In this document: positions 11,143 through 19,356 of the stretch, piece after piece
Layout: each line of letters begins with the position of its first letter
Position numbering within the stretch: the first letter of the stretch is position 1
NCBI GenBank assembly: GCA_902597175.1
Contig: CACJWN010000005.1
Span: 1 to 64,000 of the forward strand
Direction of reading: 5' to 3'
DNA from: an uncultured Pelagibacteraceae bacterium
Lineage (GTDB): Bacteria > Pseudomonadota > Alphaproteobacteria > Pelagibacterales > Pelagibacteraceae
Length of the DNA: 64,000 nt
The notes under the pieces: model-generated
The model's input: only the letters and a program-made list of their open reading frames with translations
What the model was told of the DNA's origin: nothing
The model's database searches: none
Made by a program: the position numbers and the translations under genes

Positions 11143-11829
11143 TTATTTTGCTCCTACTTTGTAAGAAATGCCCATTGTGGAGGTAATAAAAGCGCTTTTA
11201 ATAAATTCACCTTTTATTGTTTCGGGTTTTTCTTTTTTAACACTTTCAATAAAATACTTATAATTTTCCAAAAGTTTTTCTGTAGTAAAACTTCTTCTTC
11301 CAATGGTAGAACAGAGATTTCCATCCTTATCGTTTCTTATTTCAATTAATCCTGTTTTGAAATCATTAACAGCTTTATTAATATCATTTGTGACAGTGCC
11401 TAATTTAGGGTTTGGCATTAAACCTTTTGGTCCTAAAACTTTTCCATGCTTTCCTATTTTCCCCATCATACCTGTAGTACATATAAGTTTAGAAAAATTA
11501 AGTTTTCCTGCTGCAATTTTTTCTAATAAATCATCTGACCCAAATACATCAGCGCCAGCCTTTTTAGCCTCATTAACTTTATCTGGTTCACATAGAACGG
11601 CAATCGTGTTTTTTTTTCCTGAACCATTAGGTAAATTTACTGTTGTTCTTAAACTAAAATCACCACCTTTTGATTGTTTAAGATTGATCCTTAAAGAAAC
11701 ATCGATTGACTCATCAAACTTTGTTGTAGAATTTTTTTTAACTAATTCCAAAGTTTCTTTTATTTCAATTTTTTTACCTTTTTGAGATGATTTTAAAATT
11801 GATTTATATCTTTTAGATCTCTTTTTCAT
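11143..11829 (-). CDS. rplA: 50S ribosomal protein L1
   Basis: Mobile L1-stalk protein that binds 23S rRNA and helps E-site tRNA release. The 228-residue protein contains the family signature region KVLGPKGLMPNPKLGTVT and the preceding GMMGKIGKHGK. N-terminal residues are strongly basic (MKKRSKRYKSILKS), as usual. It starts 2 bases after the rplK stop and ends 4 bases before rplJ. In E. coli L1 represses translation of the L11-L1 message; the sequence here does not show where such a site would be. Confidence 0.98.
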   Translation of the reverse strand: MKKRSKRYKSILKSSQKGKKIEIKETLELVKKNSTTKFDESIDVSLRINLKQSKGGDFSLRTTVNLPNGSGKKNTIAVLCEPDKVNEAKKAGADVFGSDDLLEKIAAGKLNFSKLICTTGMMGKIGKHGKVLGPKGLMPNPKLGTVTNDINKAVNDFKTGLIEIRNDKDGNLCSTIGRRSFTTEKLLENYKYFIESVKKEKPETIKGEFIKSAFITSTMGISYKVGAK

Positions 11830-11831
11830 AA

Positions 11832-12257
11832 TTATTCTTTAACTTCAATTCCCATTGATCTGGCTGATCCACAAATAATTTTTGTAGCTTCTTTTAAATC
11901 AAAAGCATTTAAATCTTTCATCTTTTCTTTAGCTATAGCTTCAGCTTGTTTCATTGTAATGCTTCCTGCGATAACTCTACCTGGTTCATTAGAGCCACTT
12001 TTTAGTTTAGCTGCCTCTCTTATAAAATGAGATGCAGGTGGAGATTTAATTATAAAGTCAAATTTTTTGTCTTTATAAACAGTTATTACCACTGGTACTG
12101 GCTTACCCATGAAAGCTTTCGTTTTTTCGTTAAAAGCTTTACAAAACTCCATGATATTAATTCCTCTTTGTCCTAATGCAGGTCCAACAGGAGGTGCTGG
12201 ATTGGCCTGACCTCCTTTAATTTGTAATTTAACATATCCTGTAATTTCTTTTGCCAT
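11832..12257 (-). CDS. rplK: 50S ribosomal protein L11
   Basis: Binds the GTPase-associated region of 23S rRNA and takes part in RelA activation. The 141-residue sequence has the N-terminal [21 protein letters not shown] segment with the conserved prolines, and a C-terminal rRNA-binding domain ending with RSMGIEV. Its start overlaps the nusG stop by one base, so the two should be translationally coupled. Length matches the family (about 141-143). Confidence 0.98.
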   Translation of the reverse strand: MAKEITGYVKLQIKGGQANPAPPVGPALGQRGINIMEFCKAFNEKTKAFMGKPVPVVITVYKDKKFDFIIKSPPASHFIREAAKLKSGSNEPGRVIAGSITMKQAEAIAKEKMKDLNAFDLKEATKIICGSARSMGIEVKE

Positions 12258-12781
12258 TAATTTTTCTCCACTTGATTAAATTCTAAATCAACAGGTGTAG
12301 CTCTACCAAATATAGAAACTGACACTTTGAGTCTAGATTTTTCTTCATCAATTTCTTCAATTAAACCATTAAAAGATGCAAATGGTCCGTCACATACTTT
12401 AACTTTCTCACCAATTTCAAAATTTATACCTGTTTTTTGAGAAACTGCAGATTCTGAAACCTGGCCTAATATTCGTTTTATTTCATCGTCTGATATTGGA
12501 GTGGGTTTATCAGAAGAGCCTAAAAAACCACTTACTTTTTGGAGATTCTTTATTAAGTGATAAATTTGTTTAGTAAGCTCAATTTTTATTAAAACGTATC
12601 CAGGAAAAAATTTTTTCTCTTTTTTTGTCCGCTTTCCTTTTTTGACTTCTGTAACCTGATGAGTTGGTACAAGAATTTCTTGCAGATTATCGGTTAGTTT
12701 ATTTTTTTTTAGTTCATCTTTAATAGACTCTACAACCTTCTTCTCAAAACCCGAATATGCTTGAACAATATACCAACTCAT
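12257..12781 (-). CDS. nusG: Transcription termination/antitermination protein NusG
   Basis: Bacterial Spt5 homologue that binds RNA polymerase and links it to Rho or to the leading ribosome. The 174 residues begin [16 protein letters not shown], the classic NGN-domain start, continue with FFPGYVLI, and end with a KOW domain ([18 protein letters not shown]...). It lies between secE (3-base gap) and rplK (1-base overlap), the standard secE-nusG-rplK order. Confidence 0.98.
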   Translation of the reverse strand: MSWYIVQAYSGFEKKVVESIKDELKKNKLTDNLQEILVPTHQVTEVKKGKRTKKEKKFFPGYVLIKIELTKQIYHLIKNLQKVSGFLGSSDKPTPISDDEIKRILGQVSESAVSQKTGINFEIGEKVKVCDGPFASFNGLIEEIDEEKSRLKVSVSIFGRATPVDLEFNQVEKN

Positions 12782-12784
12782 AGA

Positions 12785-12976
12785 TCAAAAATTAATTGTT
12801 AGAATTATATTTAGAAAAAACCTTAATATCTGATCTAAAATCAGAAAAAAAATAGCTGCAATTGTTGATAGAGCAAAAACCATCACTGCACCCATCATAG
12901 TTTCTTTTTTAGTTGGCCAGGTTATTCTAAAAGTTTCTTGTTTAACCTCCTGAATAAATTTTAAAGGGTTTTTCAT
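12785..12976 (-). CDS. secE: Preprotein translocase subunit SecE
   Basis: Small essential subunit of the SecYEG inner-membrane channel. From the ATG at 12974-12976 the product has 63 residues, MKNPLKFIQEVKQE followed by a conserved amphipathic region (RITWPTKKET) and one C-terminal membrane helix, the short single-span form common outside enteric bacteria. The open frame extends further upstream, but that part runs through tRNA-Trp and is rejected. The gene starts 15 bases after the tRNA CCA end and is followed by nusG. Confidence 0.95.
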   Translation of the reverse strand: MKNPLKFIQEVKQETFRITWPTKKETMMGAVMVFALSTIAAIFFLILDQILRFFLNIILTINF

Positions 12977-12991
12977 ATATTTTCTAAATTT

Positions 12992-13067
12992 TGGCAGGAG
13001 CGGAGGGACTCGAACCCACAACCTCCGGTTTTGGAGACCGGCGCTCTACCAATTGAACTACGCTCCT
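12992..13067 (-). tRNA. tRNA-Trp (anticodon CCA), CCA end encoded
   Basis: Minus-strand cloverleaf: acceptor AGGAGCG (13061-13067) pairs with CGCTCCT (12996-13002); the anticodon loop is CTCCAAA with anticodon CCA; the T arm contains GGTTCGAGTCC. The discriminator G and the 3' CCA are encoded. It sits between tuf and secE, so the protein-coding transcript must be cut by tRNA processing. Confidence 0.97.
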
Positions 13068-13073
13068 AAGAGT

Positions 13074-14273
13074 TTATTTTACTATCTTAGTTACTACTCC
13101 AGCTCCAACAGTTTTTCCACCTTCTCTAATCGCAAAGTTTAAGTTTTCACTCATCGCGATTGGTGTTATTAATTTTACTGTAAATTTTCCATCATCACCA
13201 GGCATAACCATCTCAGTTCCAGATGGTAATGTAACTTCCCCTGTAACGTCCGTTGTTCTAAAATAAAACTGTGGTCTATATTTTGTAAAAAAAGGCGTGT
13301 GCCTTCCACCCTCCTCTTTTTTTAAAATATAAGCCTGACATTCAAATTCTGTGTGCGGAGTTATTGAACCAGGTTTACAAAGCACTTGACCTCTCTCGAC
13401 GTCATCTCTTTCAACACCTCTCAAAAGAGCTCCAATATTATCTCCTGCTTCACCACTATCTAAAAGTTTTCTAAACATTTCGACACCAGTGCAAACAGAT
13501 TTTTTTGTATCACGGATTCCTACAATTTCAATTTCCTCACCAACTTTAATGACACCAGACTCTACTCTTCCAGTAACAACTGTACCCCTTCCTGAAATTG
13601 AGAAGACATCTTCTACAGGCATTAAGAAGGGTTTATCCTTAGGTCTGTCAGGTTGAGGAATTGTCTCGTCTACAGCTTTCATCAATTCCATGATTGCATT
13701 TTTTCCTGTGGCTTCATCTTTTCCTTCCACAGCATTTAATGCAGACCCTTTTATGATAGGAATTTTATCTCCAGGAAATTTGTAAGACGTTAATAGTTCT
13801 CTTATTTCTTCCTCAACTAAATCAACTAGTTCTTTGTCTTTTACAGTATCAATTTTATTTAAGAAAACTACAATTGCAGGAACTCCGACTTGACGAGCTA
13901 ACAAAATGTGTTCTCTAGTTTGAGGCATCGGTCCGTCAGCAGCATTTACTACTAGAATAGCTCCATCCATTTGTGCAGCTCCAGTAATCATATTTTTAAC
14001 GTAATCTGCGTGACCGGGACAATCTACGTGAGCATAGTGTCTCTTTTCTGTTTCATATTCTACGTGCGCAGTTGATATTGTGATTCCTCTTTCTTTTTCC
14101 TCTGGTGCTTTATCAATTTGATCGTAAGCAACAAAGTTTGCGCTACTAGAGCCTCCAGCTTCAGATAATACTTTAGTAATTGCAGCTGTAAGCGTTGTTT
14201 TGCCATGATCAACATGACCTATCGTACCGATATTACAATGTGGTTTGTTTCGGTTAAACTTTTCTTTTGACAT
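13074..14273 (-). CDS. tuf: Elongation factor Tu
   Basis: GTPase that delivers aminoacyl-tRNA to the ribosome. The 399 residues contain the P-loop [10 protein letters not shown], the switch region [14 protein letters not shown] and NKID, then domains II and III with the usual end ([15 protein letters not shown]). It lies between tRNA-Gly and tRNA-Trp, the tufB-type setting. A second tuf copy after fusA, common in proteobacteria, would be outside the window. Confidence 0.99.
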   Translation of the reverse strand: MSKEKFNRNKPHCNIGTIGHVDHGKTTLTAAITKVLSEAGGSSSANFVAYDQIDKAPEEKERGITISTAHVEYETEKRHYAHVDCPGHADYVKNMITGAAQMDGAILVVNAADGPMPQTREHILLARQVGVPAIVVFLNKIDTVKDKELVDLVEEEIRELLTSYKFPGDKIPIIKGSALNAVEGKDEATGKNAIMELMKAVDETIPQPDRPKDKPFLMPVEDVFSISGRGTVVTGRVESGVIKVGEEIEIVGIRDTKKSVCTGVEMFRKLLDSGEAGDNIGALLRGVERDDVERGQVLCKPGSITPHTEFECQAYILKKEEGGRHTPFFTKYRPQFYFRTTDVTGEVTLPSGTEMVMPGDDGKFTVKLITPIAMSENLNFAIREGGKTVGAGVVTKIVK

Positions 14274-14309
14274 CTATTTTTTCCTCACTTTTTTTTTAAT
14301 TCAAATTTT

Positions 14310-14383
14310 TGGAGCGGGTAAAGGGAATCGAACCCTTACATCCAGCTTGGAAGGCTAGCGTTCTACCATTGAACTACACCCGC
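14310..14383 (-). tRNA. tRNA-Gly (anticodon TCC), CCA end encoded
   Basis: Minus-strand cloverleaf: acceptor GCGGGTG (5' end at 14383) pairs with TACCCGC (14314-14320), with one G-T wobble; anticodon stem CTAGC/GCTGG with loop CTTCCAA gives anticodon TCC; T arm GGTTCGATTCC; discriminator T and CCA are encoded. It lies between tRNA-Tyr and tuf, the order known from tufB loci. Confidence 0.96.
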
Positions 14384-14426
14384 AATATCCAAACTTATCG
14401 CGCTCTTTATTGTCAAATTTTAAGTT

Positions 14427-14512
14427 TGGTGGAGGGGGAAAGATTCGAACTTTCGAAGACCGAAGTCAACGGGTTTACAGCCCGCCCCATTTGACCGCTT
14501 TGGTACCCCTCC
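14427..14512 (-). tRNA. tRNA-Tyr (anticodon GTA), CCA end encoded
   Basis: Minus-strand class II tRNA of 86 bases with a long variable arm. Acceptor GGAGGGG starts at 14512, anticodon stem CGGGC/GCCCG encloses loop TGTAAA-type with anticodon GTA, the T arm reads GGTTCGAA-like (AAGTTCGAATCTT), and A plus CCA are encoded at the 3' end. It is the first gene of the tRNA-tuf-secE-nusG-ribosomal protein transcript. Confidence 0.95.
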
Positions 14513-14564
14513 TAATACTATCGTGGGATACCCACTAACTTAAAAAGCATTTAACAACAAGGGT

Positions 14565-14592
14565 TTTATAAGCATTTATGGAATAATTGCAA
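14565..14592 (-). promoter_or_regulatory. Candidate promoter for the tRNA-Tyr/tuf cluster
   Basis: On the minus strand TTGCAA (14587-14592) and TATAAA (14565-14570) are separated by 16 bases. RNA would start near 14558, about 45 bases before tRNA-Tyr. Between them lie a small hairpin (GTGGG/CCCAC, 14523-14535) and two copies of TAAATGCTT (14570-14578 and 14545-14553). The same 135-base gap must also hold the rlmB promoter on the other strand. Confidence 0.5.
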
Positions 14593-14647
14593 TAAATCAT
14601 TTTGCCTTAAAATATGCTAATAAATTGAGTTAAAAGCCTTAAATGTA

Positions 14648-15400
14648 ATGAAAAAAACCACCTTTTTAATTGTTGGAAAACATGCGGTTTTGGAGGCTCT
14701 AAAAAACCCTTCAAGAAAGATTGAAAGAATTTTTCTAACCGAAGATGCACAAAAAAAACTTAATAAAGAAAATCAAAATTTAAATTTATTTAAGAAAACT
14801 CAGATTTTTTACAAGTCTAGAAAAGAGTTGGACAATCTTTGTGGAAGAGATGAAACCGCTCATCAAGGTTTAGTGGCTGAGGTTGAGCAGTTAGAGGAAA
14901 TAAATTTAAAAGAATTTATAATTGAAAATACTAAACAAAATTTAAACTTTATAGCACTTGAAGAAGTTACAGATCCAAGAAATATAGGATCAATCATTCG
15001 TAGTGCAGTTGCTTTTGGTATTGACGGTGTCATCGTGAAGGAAAGATCTTTCCCCTCTAAAAGTAAACTTCTTTATAAAAGTGCAAGCGGGGGCACAGAA
15101 CATATTAAAATATTTAAAGTTTCTAATGTAAATACAGCACTTAAATTTTTAAAGACTAAAGGTTTTTGGGTTAGTGCTTTTGATATTAGCGCCTCAAGAG
15201 ATTTTACTACAAATAATTGGGATGGAAAAAATGTTTTATTATTTGGATCAGAGGGATTTGGCATTAAAGCGAAAACATTAGATAAATCTGATTTTAAGTT
15301 TCGAGTAAAAATTAATAACAAAATTGAAAGTTTAAATATTTCAAACACAGTATCAGTAGTATGTCACCATATATTTCAGTCAAATAAAATAAAAAAATAA
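14648..15400 (+). CDS. rlmB: 23S rRNA (guanosine-2'-O-)-methyltransferase RlmB-like (SpoU/TrmH family)
   Basis: Predicted S-adenosylmethionine-dependent 2'-O-methyltransferase acting on 23S rRNA. The 250-residue protein has an N-terminal substrate-binding domain (GKHAVLEALKNP) and a C-terminal trefoil-knot SPOUT domain with the three SpoU motifs: TDPRNIGSIIRSAVAFG (about 113-129), LLFGSEGFGI (about 199-208) and SLNISNTVSVVCHHIF near the end. The Asn and Arg of motif 1 that act in catalysis are present. RlmB (G2251) is the closest match in domain order; TrmH is less likely because of the N-terminal domain. It is divergent from the tRNA-Tyr cluster. Confidence 0.88.
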   Translation: MKKTTFLIVGKHAVLEALKNPSRKIERIFLTEDAQKKLNKENQNLNLFKKTQIFYKSRKELDNLCGRDETAHQGLVAEVEQLEEINLKEFIIENTKQNLNFIALEEVTDPRNIGSIIRSAVAFGIDGVIVKERSFPSKSKLLYKSASGGTEHIKIFKVSNVNTALKFLKTKGFWVSAFDISASRDFTTNNWDGKNVLLFGSEGFGIKAKTLDKSDFKFRVKINNKIESLNISNTVSVVCHHIFQSNKIKK

Positions 15401-15403
15401 TTG

Positions 15404-16714
15404 ATGAATTCAGAATTATTTCAAAAAATTTATGATAAGTTTTTTAATTTAATTATTTTTGTTCCAATACTTAGTTATTTTTATGGTTTTTATTTAAACG
15501 AAAACTCTGTTGGTATGGGAGATTATGCAGTCGACTCAGATTGGATTAAAAAAAATATACAGATTTTTTTATTGAATGATTTAAAAGATGCTATATTACA
15601 CCCTGAATTATTTGGTAATCGACCTCCTTTAATATATATAATTAATAAATTATTTAACCCTTTTTTTTATGATTTTGAGAAGTACAGGCTAACTGTTTTT
15701 TTATTATCATTAATTGGTCCGCTGGTTTTTTATCAAACTCTTAAAATAAGATTTCATACTGTTGATAATAAGATTTTATTTTTAATTTCATCTTTAATTT
15801 ATTTGAGTCCATATTACAGAACAAGTGGTTATTGGGCCTTAAATGAAAATTATGGAATATTTACCATGTTTGTTACATTCTTTTTTTTAGAGAAATTTAA
15901 TAAAAATAATAATTTAAAAAATATATTTGCTCTTATTTTTTTTAGCTCTGTAACAGTATATTTTGACCAGAAGTTTTTATTAGTTCCTTTAATTAGTTTC
16001 TTCTACACAATGTTTTCAAAAATTAGTATTAGAAATAAATTTATTATATTAAGTGCTTATTTTGTTCTCTCAATCCCATATTTATATCTTTTGCATAAGT
16101 GGAATGGAATTGTACCACCGGCAACTCAATTGGCCAATCCTAAAACAATTACATCGTTATCTGATTTAAAACTGATATACCATATTCACGCAGGGTACGC
16201 TGCTACTCTTATAAGTTTTTATTTGTTACCTGTTGTATTATTTACTAAAGAAAATTTTTTAAGTAGGATTAAAGAATATTTTTTTCTTAAAAAAACTTAC
16301 TTCTATCTAATTTTATTCATTGCATTTAATTTATATAATCTAATTTATTTTGATTTTGAACAATTTACCGTCACAGATTATTGGGTTGGGTTAGGTATAG
16401 TCCATAAATTATCTCTAATTATTACAGGTAATTTATATTTACAGGAAATTATAACTTATATTTTTTTCTTTTTTTCATTTATTGTTTTGCTGTTTTATTA
16501 TTATGAGAATAAACATGATGGTGTATTAATTGGGTATTTCATATTTATTTCCCTTTTATTGTGGCCTTTAATGCAGGAATATTTTGATCCAACTATTTTG
16601 GTAATTGCTTTTTCATTATTTAAATCAGTAAAAAATTTTAACAAAATTAACTCATTAATAATTTTTTCTTATTTTTCAATTTTTTTAATAATAGCTAATC
16701 TTTATTATTCTTAG
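15404..16714 (+). CDS. Multi-pass membrane protein, possible GT-C glycosyltransferase
   Basis: I do not recognise a named family. From the ATG at 15404 (a TTG one codon earlier is possible) the protein has about 436 residues and roughly ten hydrophobic segments. After the first span it carries an acidic loop GMGDYAVDSDW, a feature seen in GT-C enzymes that use polyprenyl-phosphate sugars, and aromatic-rich spans follow. There is no signal peptide beyond the first span. It begins 3 bases after the rlmB stop, and its end is 14 bases from the convergent family 2 glycosyltransferase. Base composition is even more AT-rich than its neighbours. A role in moving or transferring sugars is inferred from shape and neighbours. 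Confidence 0.55.
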   Translation: MNSELFQKIYDKFFNLIIFVPILSYFYGFYLNENSVGMGDYAVDSDWIKKNIQIFLLNDLKDAILHPELFGNRPPLIYIINKLFNPFFYDFEKYRLTVFLLSLIGPLVFYQTLKIRFHTVDNKILFLISSLIYLSPYYRTSGYWALNENYGIFTMFVTFFFLEKFNKNNNLKNIFALIFFSSVTVYFDQKFLLVPLISFFYTMFSKISIRNKFIILSAYFVLSIPYLYLLHKWNGIVPPATQLANPKTITSLSDLKLIYHIHAGYAATLISFYLLPVVLFTKENFLSRIKEYFFLKKTYFYLILFIAFNLYNLIYFDFEQFTVTDYWVGLGIVHKLSLIITGNLYLQEIITYIFFFFSFIVLLFYYYENKHDGVLIGYFIFISLLLWPLMQEYFDPTILVIAFSLFKSVKNFNKINSLIIFSYFSIFLIIANLYYS

Positions 16715-16728
16715 ATTTTGATAATAAT

Positions 16729-17667
16729 TCAATTTGTAGAGTCGTCAACACTATCAATTAAGTGATCTATTGAAGTATTATTTGAATTATAATTTTCGTT
16801 TTTGTTATTCAGTAGAATTATTAAACTAAATAAAGAGATAAAGAATAGAACTATTATAATGATTGCTAAACTTAGCAAGACGTCCGAGGCTAAACCCAAT
16901 AACATTTTTGGATAGTAGAACTTCATCAAGAATATTGTTATAGAAAAAAGTATACTTAAAACTATACCTATTAAAGAAATAAAGAAAAATTTTATCGCTA
17001 TTAAATCTACAAAGACTGATAAAGACATAAGAGCATGAGCAAAATGATTCCAAAAATTTAATTTAGAGTTTCCTTCTATCCTATATCCTTTTTCGCAGTC
17101 AATTTTTTTAAAAGAAATATTTGATCTCAAAATTGAAGCAGAGTAATGAGTTTGAAGATTATTTATTTTTACGATTTTATTTAAATTAGCTTTTGTCATG
17201 CAACTAAAATTGCCAAAATCTAATTCTTTGCCTATCAATATTTTAAATATTTTTTTGTAAAAAAAATGAAGTGTTCTAAATATTGTACTTTCTTTTCTTT
17301 TTTTTCTTTTTGCAAATATAATTTTGTTTTCATTTTTTTTAGATTCCTCTAATAGTCTGATTATATCCTCAGGTTTATCTTCACCATCAGAGTCCATAAT
17401 TAATAAATGAGTGATATCCTTATCATTCTTTTGAATATATTTTACCCCAATTGATATAGCGCCTTGAGATCCAATATTATTAAAGAGATTTATAATTTTT
17501 GTTTTTCTTCTTATTTTTTCTGGAATCTCAATAGTTGAGGCATCGTTAACTATATATACTTTGTAATCTTTCCACTCAGTAGGTTGTAGATTTTTATTTA
17601 TTTCAGTAAGTAAAATATCTAGACTTGACCAATCATTATAAACTGCAATTAGAATTTTAAGTTTCAT
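16729..17667 (-). CDS. Family 2 glycosyltransferase with C-terminal membrane anchor (DPM/GtrB-like)
   Basis: Predicted transfer of a sugar from a nucleotide donor to polyprenyl phosphate at the inner membrane. The 312-residue protein starts KILIAVYNDWSSLDILL, has the GT-A core with the metal-binding motif DSDGEDKPEDI (residues about 96-106), and two hydrophobic helices at about residues 215-245 and 255-285, the layout of GtrB and dolichol-phosphate mannose synthases with C-terminal anchors. The tail is Asn/Asp/Ser-rich. It faces the preceding membrane protein end to end. The sugar cannot be told from the sequence. Confidence 0.8.
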   Translation of the reverse strand: MKLKILIAVYNDWSSLDILLTEINKNLQPTEWKDYKVYIVNDASTIEIPEKIRRKTKIINLFNNIGSQGAISIGVKYIQKNDKDITHLLIMDSDGEDKPEDIIRLLEESKKNENKIIFAKRKKRKESTIFRTLHFFYKKIFKILIGKELDFGNFSCMTKANLNKIVKINNLQTHYSASILRSNISFKKIDCEKGYRIEGNSKLNFWNHFAHALMSLSVFVDLIAIKFFFISLIGIVLSILFSITIFLMKFYYPKMLLGLASDVLLSLAIIIIVLFFISLFSLIILLNNKNENYNSNNTSIDHLIDSVDDSTN

Positions 17668-17747
17668 TTTTTTTAATTAAAATTATATATATATTTTTAC
17701 ATATTTTATTGGTATTAAACCATAGTAAAATTTATAAATAACTTTAT

Positions 17748-17823
17748 GCCCTCATAGCTCAATTGGTAGAGCAATTGATTTGTAATCAATAGGTTCGCGG
17801 TTCGAGTCCGTGTGAGGGCACCA
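17748..17823 (+). tRNA. tRNA-Thr (anticodon TGT), CCA end encoded
   Basis: Plus-strand cloverleaf of 76 bases: acceptor GCCCTCA pairs with TGAGGGC, D arm AGCTCAATTGGTAGAGC, anticodon stem TTGAT/ATCAA region with anticodon TGT, T arm GGTTCGAGTCC, discriminator A and CCA encoded. It stands between two glycosyltransferase genes, a common kind of integration neighbourhood, but no integrase or attachment repeat is visible. Confidence 0.96.
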
Positions 17824-17876
17824 TTTAAAAAAAGTTTATTTTATTTTAAAATAGGATACTTGAAAGATTTAAGTTT

Positions 17877-18581
17877 TTGAAAAATATAGTTGTTATACCA
17901 ACGTTAAATGAAAACGATAATATTAATTATCTATTTAAATTAATTGTAAATAAATTTAAAATTCCTGTGCTGTTCATAGACGATAATTCAACTGATGGCA
18001 CACAAGAAAAAATCTTAAATCTTTCAAAAAAAAGTAAATTAATTAATTATATATTTAGAAAAAAAAGATACGGTATAGGGTCAGCGCATAAAGAGGGTAT
18101 CCGATGGGCTTATAAAAATAAATTTAATCTATGCTTCACTATGGATGCAGATAGAACGCATAACCCTTTTGAAATAAATAAAATGGTTAAGACTCTTATA
18201 AAAAATAATGCCGATGTCATTATTACCTCAAGATTTTTAAAAAAAAGTTCTTTGGAAGATTGGCCTTTTTTAAGAAAAATTATTACAAAAATAAGATATT
18301 ATTTAGTTAAAATAATTTTAAATACTAAATTAGATTCATCTGGTGGCTTTAGATGCTATAATATTTCAAAAATTAAAAAAAAAGATATTCTTTTAGCAAA
18401 AGATAATGGTTATTTTTTTTTGATAGAAAGTTTGTTTTATTTAGAGAGATTGAACTATAAAATATTTGAAATTCACTCAAATTTGAAGTTCCGATCTAGT
18501 GGTCAATCGAAAATGCGCCTAATAGATATCCTTTCAGCTCTTATAAATCTTTTTAGGCTGTCTCTTTTTAGGAAAATATAA
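17877..18581 (+). CDS. Family 2 glycosyltransferase, dolichol-phosphate-mannose-synthase type
   Basis: Predicted polyprenyl-phosphate sugar synthase. The 234 residues begin KNIVVIPTLNENDNI, the canonical DPM1 start, then LFIDDNSTDGT (about 32-42), TMDADRTHNP (DXD-type metal site, about 86-95) and a late SGGFRCY motif. There is no membrane helix, like short DPM1 proteins. The start is a TTG at 17877: no ATG exists between it and the first strand of the fold, so the TTG is needed to keep the conserved IPTLNE. It follows tRNA-Thr by 53 bases and ends 4 bases before a convergent gene. Confidence 0.85.
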   Translation: MKNIVVIPTLNENDNINYLFKLIVNKFKIPVLFIDDNSTDGTQEKILNLSKKSKLINYIFRKKRYGIGSAHKEGIRWAYKNKFNLCFTMDADRTHNPFEINKMVKTLIKNNADVIITSRFLKKSSLEDWPFLRKIITKIRYYLVKIILNTKLDSSGGFRCYNISKIKKKDILLAKDNGYFFLIESLFYLERLNYKIFEIHSNLKFRSSGQSKMRLIDILSALINLFRLSLFRKI

Positions 18582-18585
18582 ATTT

Positions 18586-19356
18586 TTAACCTAAATGAAA
18601 CGATTGAAGAAAATATGTGTTTAATGGGTATGTATTTTTTATTTTTTCAAAAGATTTTTTTTTTTTTAAGAAAGAGTATTTCTTATAATTAAACTTTTCC
18701 AAGTAATCATTTATTTTATTTATATTTTTATCTGTTTCAATAATTAAAGCTGGTTTATCTTTTTTTATTATATTGTTTAGACCTTTGACCACAGATAATT
18801 CATTTCCATTAACATCAATTTTTATAAGAGATATTTTTAAATTTAATTTATCAATTTTTTTTAAAAAAATTTTTTTTTGTACGATTTTAATATTTCTTTT
18901 AAACTTAAAGTCTAGATTAATTTGTTTTTGCAAGTCTTTTTTTTTATAAAAAGTATAAGTTACTAAGTCAAAATTTTTTTTAAAAAATTGATACCTTGGA
19001 TAAAAAACTTTATAGTTTGCATTTCTTTCACCTACGCCATAATCATACACTCTCATGTTTTTATAATTTAATTTTTTTAAAATTTTTACATAAGGTATAT
19101 TGGGCTCAAAACATAGAATATTTGAAACATTTAGTTTTTTTATAAAAAACTTAGATGCAATGCCATCACTTGCGCCCACATCAATAATATTAATCTTTTT
19201 ATGAAAATTTAAGTAAGAAACACCATGTGCATCATCTTCAAAAATATTTGTATAACGTATTAAATATCTAAAAATAAAATATACTAATGGGTGGCTCCTA
19301 ATTATTTTTTCCAAAAATTTAAATATACCAGAGCTTGCTGTTTTTGATATCCTCAT
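18586..19356 (-). CDS. FkbM-family S-adenosylmethionine methyltransferase
   Basis: Predicted O-methyltransferase modifying a sugar or other small hydroxyl group. The 256-residue protein has the FkbM core: IIDVGASDGIASKFFI (motif I, about residues 55-70), ILCFEPNIPYVKIL (acidic residue for the ribose, about 80-93) and the late SLIKIDVNGNELSVVKGL, the typical FkbM KIDVEG-like block. The base sequence is dominated by A and T runs and the protein by Lys. It follows the 529-residue membrane protein directly (no gap), so the two are likely co-expressed in glycan assembly. The acceptor is unknown. Confidence 0.82.
   Translation of the reverse strand: MRISKTASSGIFKFLEKIIRSHPLVYFIFRYLIRYTNIFEDDAHGVSYLNFHKKINIIDVGASDGIASKFFIKKLNVSNILCFEPNIPYVKILKKLNYKNMRVYDYGVGERNANYKVFYPRYQFFKKNFDLVTYTFYKKKDLQKQINLDFKFKRNIKIVQKKIFLKKIDKLNLKISLIKIDVNGNELSVVKGLNNIIKKDKPALIIETDKNINKINDYLEKFNYKKYSFLKKKKSFEKIKNTYPLNTYFLQSFHLG

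Noticed and set aside
12977..13021. Extra 15 codons upstream of secE
   Set aside because: The stretch lies inside tRNA-Trp, and the ATG at 12974-12976 gives a normal SecE start.
14309..14494. Plus-strand reading frame over tRNA-Gly and tRNA-Tyr
   Set aside because: It is the complement of two tRNAs and has no independent coding support.
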